64,000 nt of DNA from Reichenbachiella ulvae. GTDB lineage: Bacteria; Bacteroidota; Bacteroidia; Cytophagales; Cyclobacteriaceae. The stretch covers positions 4,542,501 through 4,606,500 of the forward strand of contig NZ_JAOYOD010000001.1 in NCBI RefSeq assembly GCF_025833875.1, given 5' to 3'. Of the stretch, positions 25,615-33,286 are shown one piece after another. The translations under genes were made by a program, and so were the position numbers. A model generated the notes under the pieces. The model was given only the letters and a program-made list of their open reading frames with translations, did no database searches and was not told where the DNA came from. Every line of letters begins with the position of its first letter. Positions within the stretch are counted from its first letter, which is position 1.

Positions 25615-25995
25615 ATGGCGACAATACATGTCACTTTGGTGGTCGATACTGCCAAACTTAGCTCCAATCCGTCCGACGTAGCAGCAGCATGCTTACTTTA
25701 TGATTCTGGTTTGGATCCAGATGATACAGGAGCATCCAATTTTCAAATCAATGCCCATGAAGGGGATACTGTGATTTTTCACATTTCGGCCTATGACAAT
25801 CAAACAGCTGTTGCGCTAGAGTCAATCACGGCAAAACCAGGTCAAAGCAATTTGTTTTCTACACCTCCTTCGTCTCCATCATGGTTGGGAATTGCAGGGA
25901 CTACCGATGGTACAGAAGCGTTTAATATTCAGTTTTCCGCGTCTGGTATTTCATATACTTTGGATCCGGAGATTAAAGTTGATCCTAAAATATAG
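25615..25995 (+). CDS. hypothetical protein, beta-rich, no signal peptide
   Basis: 126 residues, not recognised. It starts MATIHVTLVVDTAKL without a signal peptide and is rich in beta-forming and small residues with several Asp/Thr/Ser turns (NPSDVAAACLLYDSGLDPDD, then NAHEGDTVIFHISAYDN). The fold looks like a single beta-sandwich. A palindrome lies just upstream and a strong hairpin terminator just downstream, so it is probably expressed alone and regulated. Confidence 0.65.
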   Translation: MATIHVTLVVDTAKLSSNPSDVAAACLLYDSGLDPDDTGASNFQINAHEGDTVIFHISAYDNQTAVALESITAKPGQSNLFSTPPSSPSWLGIAGTTDGTEAFNIQFSASGISYTLDPEIKVDPKI

Positions 25996-25999
25996 AAGA

Positions 26000-27908
26000 T
26001 TGATTAATAAATTCCTCATAGGAAAGAGCACCTTTTTGGCTATTGGTGCTCTTTTCTTTTTTTAAACTTATTTGCACAAAATCAAAAACAGGCTGATAGT
26101 TTAAAACAGATATTGTATTCGGGTGATTTTAGTAAGGAAGAGGAACTTACCATTTTAATTGAATTAGCAGTCTCTGAAACTGATCAATCTGAGGTGATCA
26201 GGATTTCTAATAAGATTATTAAAATGCTGAGTGATGGGTCAGATTCTAAAATGTTAATGAGGGCTTATTTGCAAAAAGGTCATGCGTTGAGATTTTTAGG
26301 AAATACTGATGAAGCAATTGAGTCCTATTTCAGGGGGGGGAGGCAGCAAAAAAGATAGACTACAAGCCAGGGTATGGTGGTGCTCTTTTATCTATTGGAG
26401 CTATTTATGCAAACAATAATGACCATAGAAAGGGAATAAAGTATAGAAGGCAAGCAATCGAAATCCTTCGTCAAACAAAAGATTCTATCACCTTAGCTGC
26501 AGCCTTAATGAATACTGGCTATGGATACTATCTAATTGAAAAATATGACAGTGCTTTGTATTTATATGAAGAGTCGGGTGAAATTTATTCTAAAAAGAAT
26601 TTTGAAATAGGAAAAGCCTACAACCTCGGTAATGCAGGTCTGGTCTATGCCAAACAAGGAAAAACCCTCGAAGCAGAAGAACAACTGACCGAAGCGATTG
26701 AGATACTCAAGGAGCTAGAAGACTCCTATGCCATTACCGAGTTTGAGATCGAGATGGCCAATATCTATGAGCAAAGAGGAGAAAAACAAAAGGCGGAGAA
26801 ATATCTCCTGGGGGCATTGGCCTATGCTCAGGAAGATGGCCTGAAAGAAAGAATCAGAGACGCCAGTCTCCAACTTTCAGAATTGTATAGCAGCGAACAA
26901 GAATTTGAAAAGGCCTATGAGTATTTACAAAATTATCTGGTCTATCGAGATAGTATCAACAATGAAGAGACCATCCGCAAAATGGCGGATCTTCGTACGG
27001 AGTTTGAAGTTGGGCAGAAACAAGCTGAGGTAGATCTATTAGAGGAGGAGGCTTTTGCCCATCGGGTATTGCTTTGGTCTGGCGCATTGATTGGAGGGCT
27101 TTTGCTGGGAGTGATTGTGCTGTTGCACCGATTCTATTTGATGAAGGTTCGGACGGCCAGAATTGCAAAGGCCAGACGTCAAGTGATCCAGGGGCAGCGC
27201 GACGAGCTGGATCATCTCAATGCAACAAAAGATCGTTTTTTTTCTATTATATCTCATGATTTAAGAGGGCCTGTTTCCAACTTTAATGGTGTCACCTATT
27301 TGATTCAGCGAAGTATAGAGGAAGGGGACCAAGAAGAGCTCAAAAGCATGGGGATAATGCTAGAAGAGTCTGCACAGGATTTATCCTCGTTACTAGATAA
27401 CTTGCTGGATTGGGCGATGAGTCAACAGGGAACGTTTCCCTACAAGCCGCAATCAATTAATATTGCTGAGATATGCAATCCCGCACTTCGGGTATTTAAA
27501 AATACGGCAAAAGCTAAGTCAATCGAGATCGACGACCATGTGACCTCTGACCTTCAGGTGTATGTAGATGTCAATAGTACCAGTACCATTATTCGCAACC
27601 TACTGAACAATGCTTTGAAATTTACAGCAGAAGGCGGAAGTGTTAGTTTGAACATTGAAATGCAGGAGAAATTTGCAGTTATTCATGTCAGCGATACTGG
27701 TATAGGTATTCCGCAGGATAAACTGGAACGGCTTTTTGTATTCAAAGGAGTGAAAACTAGCTATGGCACCCAGGGAGAAAAGGGAGTTGGGCTAGGACTG
27801 AATTTAGTGAAAGAATTCGTCGACCTGAACAAAGGAAAGATTAAAGTAGAGAGTGAGGAGGGGAAAGGTTCCCGGTTTAGCGTGTTTTTACCTTTGGCGA
27901 AATCTTAA
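26000..27908 (+). pseudogene. TPR sensor histidine kinase with two homopolymer frameshifts
   Basis: Three frames together encode one typical Bacteroidota sensor kinase. A signal peptide begins at a TTG (26000; INKFLIGKSTFLAIGALFF) and breaks in T7 (26057-26063). The frame continues as NLFAQNQKQADSLKQIL and TPR helices, and breaks again in G8 (26333-26340). The third frame carries more TPRs, one membrane helix (VLLWSGALIGGLLLGVIVLL), a HisKA domain (SIISHDLRGP, phospho-His) and a HATPase domain (NLLNNALKFT, DTGIGIP, GVGLGLNLV). Adding one T and one G gives exactly 637 codons with no interruption. No response regulator is adjacent. It is a pseudogene, a phase-variable gene or carries assembly errors. 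Confidence 0.8.
26023..26062 (+). terminator. strong hairpin terminator, overlapping the kinase signal sequence
   Basis: Ten-base-pair stem AAAGAGCACC (26023-26032) with GGTGCTCTTT (26045-26054), followed by CTTTTTTT. It lies 28 bp after the 126-residue gene. The same bases also encode the putative signal peptide of the downstream kinase, so read-through or an internal start must supply kinase mRNA. Confidence 0.75.
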
Positions 27909-27934
27909 CCTAAAGTCTCATTCTGTCGAGACGT

Positions 27935-28519
27935 TCAATTCTTTAAAAAAGCTTCATGTAACTGCAGTACCTGCGGTATCAAAAGCTGCTTCTCGTCATT
28001 TTGGATTATATGATTGGCCACTTCATTTCTTCTTTCGTCAGAGAATTGTTTATGGATGATGCCTTGGATTTCATCTTCTGTTCTGAAAGGATCCCGGGCT
28101 TTGATTCTTTTTATTCTCAGCTCGATCGGACTGGTCACGTTTATCAATGCATCCAGTGCCTGATAGGAACCCGACTCTATTAGTAGGGCAGCTTCTTTTA
28201 TTACATAGGGACTCTGCTGTCCTGAGACCCATTGTTCGAAATCTTTGCCGACAGCTGGATGTACTATTGCATTGAGTTGCTTTACCCTATCTCCAGCACC
28301 AAAAACTTCTTTGGCCAAAAAGTTTCGGTTGAGTTGTCCATCCAGATAACTCTCCTCACCAAAAGCTTCCTTAATGGCTGTAATGACTTCTGGGGAATGG
28401 TTCATGAGATGTTTGGCACGACTGTCCGCGTCATAGCAAGGGATGCCGAGCGTTTCGAAGATTCGGCAGACGGTGCTTTTGCCTGAACCTATCCCTCCGG
28501 TGATGCCGATTTTTTTCAT
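27935..28519 (-). CDS. coaE: dephospho-CoA kinase
   Basis: 194 residues, normal length. It phosphorylates dephospho-CoA in the last step of coenzyme A synthesis. Walker A GITGGIGSGKST (residues 4-15) opens the protein; the CoA-site segment LGIPCYDADSRAKHLM follows; the lid region includes RIKARDPFRTEDEIQGIIHKQFSDERRNEVANHIIQN. It is the last gene of the reverse-strand nusB-to-coaE run and overlaps the YbbR-like gene by 4 bp. Confidence 0.95.
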   Translation of the reverse strand: MKKIGITGGIGSGKSTVCRIFETLGIPCYDADSRAKHLMNHSPEVITAIKEAFGEESYLDGQLNRNFLAKEVFGAGDRVKQLNAIVHPAVGKDFEQWVSGQQSPYVIKEAALLIESGSYQALDALINVTSPIELRIKRIKARDPFRTEDEIQGIIHKQFSDERRNEVANHIIQNDEKQLLIPQVLQLHEAFLKN

Positions 28520-29469
28520 CTGAATGATTCTGGAGGGAATTCGATTTTCACTCTATCCAATGCCAGGACAATATCAAGGGCCTTGTCATGGGCATACATA
28601 AGGATTGGGGTGACAGTAGAATCTCGTTCGTTGAACATCGTGAAGTCCACGGTCACACTAAAGTCGCTTGCATTGACTTCATCTTCAAAATTCTCGTTGA
28701 TGGTGTAGAAAATTTTGATATCCCTTTCTTGTGGCAGGGCACTAGAGTCTTCTGGGAAATGTAAAAACTCTATCGGTATGGTTATGTCTTTGTATAGAAA
28801 GTGATTTACCTCAAACTTTACATTGGTTTCAGCTGGTTCAGCTTTGATGATTTTTTCGGTTTCGAACTTCAGCTCTTCATCAAAATTTCCATCAATATCT
28901 TTTTCATCAAAGCGAACAAAGACGGTTTCGGGGAGCTGATGCATCAGGGATTTTGGCCCAGTAAATGTTGCCGAATCATTTTCCAACCTAATTGGGCTGA
29001 CGATTCGATAGCTGTCTTTTAAGGGCACGTTGACGCTATCTACAGCAATGGGGCGTTTGCTTACCACTTTGTCCTCTATATGAAAGAACATCGTGTCGGT
29101 CACCACGTAGGTTAGCTTTAGTCCATCTAGTTGATCAGAGATCAGCGGAATCAGGCTGGTGCGGGTAAGGAATCGGATTTCGGTTGGGTTGTCTAGTGGG
29201 ATTTGGATAGGAGTGGCATTGATACGCAAGGTCTTGCGGAGCAGGTTCCATCCACCACTGGACACTACAATTTTTACATTTTTGGCCAAAGGTTCTACGA
29301 TCACCACGCTGTCTCTATTGAACTGGTAGCTTACCGGATAGTCCAGACGGGTGCTGTAGTTTTTGTTCATGGCATTAAAAAACCAAAAGGTAGTCGCACC
29401 CAAAATTGAGAGCAAGACTACCTTCCAGTTTTCTTTTAATCCAGGTGCAAAAAACCTAAACAAGCTCAT
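28516..29469 (-). CDS. YbbR-like domain protein
   Basis: 317 residues. One N-terminal membrane segment (about 14-32, WKVVLLSILGATTFWFFNAM) followed by YbbR-type beta repeats outside the cytoplasm (for example LDYPVSYQFNRDSVVIVEPLAKNVKIVVSSGG, and ITIPIEF). In Firmicutes the family member CdaR regulates a diadenylate cyclase; in Bacteroidota the function is unproven. Position between yajC and coaE is conserved in this phylum. Confidence 0.82.
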   Translation of the reverse strand: MSLFRFFAPGLKENWKVVLLSILGATTFWFFNAMNKNYSTRLDYPVSYQFNRDSVVIVEPLAKNVKIVVSSGGWNLLRKTLRINATPIQIPLDNPTEIRFLTRTSLIPLISDQLDGLKLTYVVTDTMFFHIEDKVVSKRPIAVDSVNVPLKDSYRIVSPIRLENDSATFTGPKSLMHQLPETVFVRFDEKDIDGNFDEELKFETEKIIKAEPAETNVKFEVNHFLYKDITIPIEFLHFPEDSSALPQERDIKIFYTINENFEDEVNASDFSVTVDFTMFNERDSTVTPILMYAHDKALDIVLALDRVKIEFPPESFR

Positions 29470-29472
29470 GTA

Positions 29473-29781
29473 TTACTTCTCGTTGAGTTTTTTGCTCAGA
29501 TCTAAGGATAAAGAAGATTTTTCCAAAGTGATCTTAGTACCACGATCGATGTCCAGAGTCACTGTAGCATCAGTTACCTCTACGACTTTGCCATGTATAC
29601 CGCCCATAGTGATCGCCATGTCACCTTTTTTAATCTCCTGGATGAATTTCTTCTGATCCTTTTGTTTTTTCTGTTGTGGTCTGATGAAGAAGATGAAAAA
29701 GACTACCGCCATCACACCGAGCATGATGAATTGAGTATAATTCCCCGATCCACTAGCCTGTAATAAGATTTGATTTAGCAT
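29473..29781 (-). CDS. yajC: preprotein translocase subunit YajC
   Basis: 102 residues with a single N-terminal membrane helix (about 16-35, FIMLGVMAVVFFIFFIRPQQ) followed by the conserved basic cytoplasmic part: RPQQKKQKDQKKFIQEIKKGD, then GGIHGKVVEV. YajC is an accessory of the SecDF translocon. It sits 3 bp upstream of the YbbR-like gene on the same transcript. Confidence 0.93.
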   Translation of the reverse strand: MLNQILLQASGSGNYTQFIMLGVMAVVFFIFFIRPQQKKQKDQKKFIQEIKKGDMAITMGGIHGKVVEVTDATVTLDIDRGTKITLEKSSLSLDLSKKLNEK

Positions 29782-29811
29782 TTAATTGTTTGCTTTATGT
29801 ATTGTTGATAA

Positions 29812-30345
29812 TTAGCTGTCCGCTGCGGCTGGCGTCACGTCAGCTTTGATTTTGATTCTTGTCTGCTTAGGATAAGTGTTAGCAGTGATGGTAACCGTCT
29901 TGTTTTGGATACCAGGCTTTTTGCTACTGTTAAACTTCACCTTGATTTGACCTTTTTCTCCGATACCGATTGGCTCTTTTGGCCATTGCGGAACTGTACA
30001 TCCACAAGATCCTTTTGCATCTGAGATGATCAATGGAGCATCCCCTGTATTTTCAAATTCGAAAATGTGCTCTACTACATCTCCTTCGTTGATTTTACCA
30101 AAGTCATGGTTTTCTTCTGAGAACGCGAATACTGGTAATGGACCTTCAGGCTTTACCTCTGGCTCGTTCACTTTTGCAGGCTGCGCTGTGGCAGTAGCTC
30201 TTGCATTGGCAGTGCTTTTCCCTTCTAGTTCTGCTACTCTTCCCTCAAGTCTGGTTACTCTGCTTTCCAATTCAGAATTGCTGCATCCGGTAATCATCAA
30301 GCCAAATACAGCGATCAATGCTGATAATAATGTTACTTTTTTCAT
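29812..30345 (-). CDS. DUF1573 lipoprotein
   Basis: 177 residues with a lipobox (LMITGCSN, Cys at 21), a short heptad-rich coiled coil (SELESRVTRLEGRVAELEGK, about 24-43), an Ala/Pro/Glu linker and one C-terminal DUF1573 domain (about 73-170) with FENTGDAPLIISDAKGSCGCTVPQWP. The domain has an Ig-like (ASH) fold. Role unknown, but it occurs widely in Bacteroidota envelopes; the coiled coil could form a trimer like the Lpp lipoprotein. Confidence 0.88.
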   Translation of the reverse strand: MKKVTLLSALIAVFGLMITGCSNSELESRVTRLEGRVAELEGKSTANARATATAQPAKVNEPEVKPEGPLPVFAFSEENHDFGKINEGDVVEHIFEFENTGDAPLIISDAKGSCGCTVPQWPKEPIGIGEKGQIKVKFNSSKKPGIQNKTVTITANTYPKQTRIKIKADVTPAAADS

Positions 30346-30371
30346 TGTTGAAATTGTTTTGATAAAAAGTC

Positions 30372-30396
30372 GATCCTTTCTGATAAGGAAAGGATC
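30372..30396 (-). terminator. terminator or attenuator hairpin before the DUF1573 gene
   Basis: Nine-base-pair stem GATCCTTTC (30372-30380) with GAAAGGATC (30388-30396); on the minus strand it is followed by GACTTTTT. It lies between ytxH and the DUF1573 gene. A -7 box (30433-30440) lies upstream of it, so it may end the nusB-ytxH transcript, or attenuate the DUF1573 leader, or both. Confidence 0.65.
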
Positions 30397-30432
30397 TGTA
30401 TTTTTAATTAGACCTATGGCCTAATGAAGTCA

Positions 30433-30440
30433 CAAATGTA
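30433..30440 (-). promoter_or_regulatory. -7 promoter element for the DUF1573-yajC group
   Basis: Minus-strand TACATTTG, matching TAnnTTTG, about 90 bp upstream of the DUF1573 ATG. No good -33 element is seen at the standard spacing, so this is a weak call. Confidence 0.4.
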
Positions 30441-30508
30441 ATGAAGTATAATGATTGCTAAACCTGATTGTCAGGTGTTAACAAGTACTTAACAAATGAC
30501 GGTCAGGC

Positions 30509-30817
30509 TTATGACTCTACTTCTTCACCTTTGATCTGGTGAATCAGCCCATTGACGTCATCCAAAAGTCTCTCTGCCTTTTCTTTGGCATCTTTTACGA
30601 TTTTTTGACCTTCAGTTTTGGCGTCATTGTCGGCGAGCTCTTTGCCTTCTACAAACTCTTGTAGGATTTCGTCCAATTTCTTTTTGTACTTGTCCAGTCT
30701 GTAAGTGAGTTTGTCTCTTGTGTTTTCTCCTTTGTCTGGGGCATATAGGATACCTAAAATGGCTCCTGCAGCAGCGCCAGTCAAGAATGCTAAGAATGAA
30801 TTCGAATTTTTGCTCAT
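30509..30817 (-). CDS. YtxH domain protein
   Basis: 102 residues. One N-terminal membrane segment with small residues (SFLAFLTGAAAGAILGILYAPDKGENTRDKL, the YtxH signature) followed by a long charged amphipathic helix. Function unknown; in Bacteroidota the family often sits next to nusB. It starts one base after the nusB stop. Confidence 0.88.
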   Translation of the reverse strand: MSKNSNSFLAFLTGAAAGAILGILYAPDKGENTRDKLTYRLDKYKKKLDEILQEFVEGKELADNDAKTEGQKIVKDAKEKAERLLDDVNGLIHQIKGEEVES

Positions 30818-30818
30818 A

Positions 30819-31961
30819 TTATTTATTGTCTAGGAGTCCTCGTCCACTTTTCTTGATTTTACCCTGATTTTGTAAATCTACAGAAAGTACATCAAGCAAT
30901 CCATTTACAAACTGTTTACTTTTCGGTGTACTGTATTGCTTGGATAGTTCGATGTATTCGTTGATAGTAACCTTAACGGGGATAGAAGGAAAATGTGTCA
31001 TTTCTGAGATAGCCATTTCCAAAATGATACGATCGGTAATCGCTACCCTTTCTATGTCCCAGTTTTTAGACTTGCTTTTGATCATCTCCTCCAGTTCCTC
31101 TTCATCATCTATGGTCATGTCATAGAGTTCTTTCAGGAAATTAAGGTCATCGTCCCAATTTTTGGACAATTCCATCAATAATGGCTCTGACCCTTCACTG
31201 TCTACTGACTTGAGGGTTTTCAGGACCATACTTTTTAGGATCACCTTGTTTTCTTCCCATCCGATATCCAGGGATTCGAAATACCCATTGACATTGTCAT
31301 GTTTGAAAATCACAGACTTGTACAACTTCAGACAAAAATCCAGGTCATCCTCGTATTTTGGGTTGGCCATGTTGTCATATTCCTCGAAAAATTCGAGGGG
31401 CCTGATGTATTCCTTTAACCAGGCTTTGATCAAATCTGTGTCCCAGGAAGTTTTCTTTCTCGCTCTTTCAGCTTGAAAATCTTCACTTTCCTTCAGACTT
31501 TTAATGATGATGTTTTTGGCGAAGTTATTATGCTCAATGCCTTTACGACGCTTTTGCATTTCGATCAATTCTTCCAGATCCAGAATCAAAGAAAGTAATT
31601 TGATATAATCGTCCGAAATATGCAGCAAGTCTGAAATCATGCGCTTTTTGAAGTGCACTTTGTTTTCTGGGAGGTTGTTTTCCCATTCTCTCAGGTAGTG
31701 CTTGGCCTCATCGATGATTTCTTGCTTGGTTTCGGAATCAATTTTTTCTATTCCTTCCTTGTGGAGTGTGTCAAAGACCTCAGCAGTACGAGCTCTGTCG
31801 ATGCTGAGTGCTTCTTTGTCCTGGACTTCCATCGAGTCCAAGTCAGGTAAAAATTGATCTTGTGCCTTTTTCTTACAGATATTGTAATCGGCTTCTTTAG
31901 CGGTGTGATAAGCGAATATCGCTTGCATCCCTTTGATACGTAAAGAACGTCTATTGAGCAT
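30819..31961 (-). CDS. nusB: transcription antitermination factor NusB, long Bacteroidota form
   Basis: 380 residues against about 140 for E. coli NusB. The NusB core is recognisable at the C-terminus (about 270-365): DWDDDLNFLKELYDMTI-like helices, IERVAITDRIILEMAISEM, then PVKVTINEYIELSKQYSTPKSKQFVNGLLDVL. The N-terminal roughly 230 residues form a charged helical extension usual in this phylum. NusB acts with NusE in rRNA antitermination. It is the first gene of the run leading to coaE. Confidence 0.9.
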   Translation of the reverse strand: MLNRRSLRIKGMQAIFAYHTAKEADYNICKKKAQDQFLPDLDSMEVQDKEALSIDRARTAEVFDTLHKEGIEKIDSETKQEIIDEAKHYLREWENNLPENKVHFKKRMISDLLHISDDYIKLLSLILDLEELIEMQKRRKGIEHNNFAKNIIIKSLKESEDFQAERARKKTSWDTDLIKAWLKEYIRPLEFFEEYDNMANPKYEDDLDFCLKLYKSVIFKHDNVNGYFESLDIGWEENKVILKSMVLKTLKSVDSEGSEPLLMELSKNWDDDLNFLKELYDMTIDDEEELEEMIKSKSKNWDIERVAITDRIILEMAISEMTHFPSIPVKVTINEYIELSKQYSTPKSKQFVNGLLDVLSVDLQNQGKIKKSGRGLLDNK

Positions 31962-31990
31962 TGTATCCTATCCTCGGTTTTGTATTTGAT

Positions 31991-33094
31991 TTATAAAGGT
32001 AACTTAATATTACCTATTGATTGAATTCTTTCCTCTGCAATTTTGATAGCAGATGCGTGAGGCGTTTGGCCCGATTTCTGGCTTAGATCATATACATTGA
32101 GCGTCGTGTCGTAGATCAGCTCGGTCTGAGCCATCACTCTCTCTCTGCTATGGTTGCCAGCATATTCATAATATACATTGGTGATGCCGCCTCCGTTGAT
32201 TAGAAAATCAGGGGCGTACAAAATGCCTTTTTCAAGCAGCGCCTGTCCATGTCTTACTTCGTCCAGCAATTGATTGTTGGCAGCACCAGCTACTATGTCG
32301 CATTGTAGCAAATCCAGGCTTTCATCATTCAAAGTGCCACCTAGTGCGCAGGGGGCATAGATGTCCATGTTAGCCGAGGCTACTTTGTCTGCATCGACTA
32401 CATCTACTTTGAAGTGATCTGTGATTTGCTTGATTTTGTCTTCGAAAATGTCTGAAATGGAAACCTTGGCGCCTTCTTTAGTCAAAAACTCAATGAGGTG
32501 TTTCCCCACATTGCCGGTTCCCTGAACCAAAACCTTTTTTCCATGAAGATCATCCGATCCATAGGCTTTTTTAGCGGAGGCTTTCATCCCCATGTATACA
32601 CCATAGGCGGTATATGGAGATGGATCGCCTGCCCCTCCCATGTATTCGGGTAGTCCGGTTACATATGGGGTTTCCATACGGATGTACTCCATGTCACGAG
32701 TAGTCATGTTTACATCCTCTGCTGTATAGTATTTGCCCGCTACGCTATGAACGAATTTGCCAAAACGTCTCATGAGGGCTTCATTTTTTATTTTTTTAGC
32801 ATCGCCGATGATGACTGCTTTTCCACCACCGATATTCAGGCCAGCAATGGAATTTTTGAGTGTCATTCCGCGAGACAAACGAAGCGCGTCGGTGAGTGCA
32901 TCCTGATCTGAGGCGTAGTTCCACATGCGGGTGCCTCCCATAGATGGACCTAATACTGTATTGTGTATGGCGATGATCGCCTTTAGTCCAGTTTTTTTGT
33001 CATGGCAGAGCACTACTTGCTCATGGTTCATTTCCTCTATACCAGAGAATATCGAGACCGATTCGTTGTTCATAGTTTCAGTCAATTCTATCAT
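31991..33094 (-). CDS. Glu/Leu/Phe/Val dehydrogenase family protein, probably leucine dehydrogenase
   Basis: 367 residues, the length of leucine/valine dehydrogenases rather than the longer glutamate enzyme. N-terminal substrate domain with GPSMGGTRMW and GGGKAVIIGDAKK (catalytic Lys region); C-terminal Rossmann domain with VLVQGTGNVGKHLIEFL (NAD binding). The enzyme deaminates branched-chain amino acids to oxo-acids. It precedes nusB by 29 bp, but a separate promoter is likely; its own -7 box lies about 40 bp upstream. It is transcribed divergently from the MsbA-like gene. Confidence 0.9.
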   Translation of the reverse strand: MIELTETMNNESVSIFSGIEEMNHEQVVLCHDKKTGLKAIIAIHNTVLGPSMGGTRMWNYASDQDALTDALRLSRGMTLKNSIAGLNIGGGKAVIIGDAKKIKNEALMRRFGKFVHSVAGKYYTAEDVNMTTRDMEYIRMETPYVTGLPEYMGGAGDPSPYTAYGVYMGMKASAKKAYGSDDLHGKKVLVQGTGNVGKHLIEFLTKEGAKVSISDIFEDKIKQITDHFKVDVVDADKVASANMDIYAPCALGGTLNDESLDLLQCDIVAGAANNQLLDEVRHGQALLEKGILYAPDFLINGGGITNVYYEYAGNHSRERVMAQTELIYDTTLNVYDLSQKSGQTPHASAIKIAEERIQSIGNIKLPL

Positions 33095-33133
33095 TTTGGG
33101 TCGTCATTAATTTGGGTTAAAAAATCACGGACG

Positions 33134-33141
33134 CAAATTTA
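33134..33141 (-). promoter_or_regulatory. -7 promoter element of the leucine dehydrogenase-type gene
   Basis: Minus-strand TAAATTTG, matching TAnnTTTG, 40 bp before the ATG at 33094. No clear -33 TTTG at 19-21 bp. Confidence 0.45.
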
Positions 33142-33286
33142 GGTTATTTTTATCCAGATAATACCCGAGCAAGTTGCATTAATGTTATGCTTTTGATCCT
33201 ATACAATATAAGCAGTCAACTTTCCAAAAACAATGCCGTTTGAGTTGTAATATTGCAATTCTGATAAAATAGAAGGGAACTCCTGA

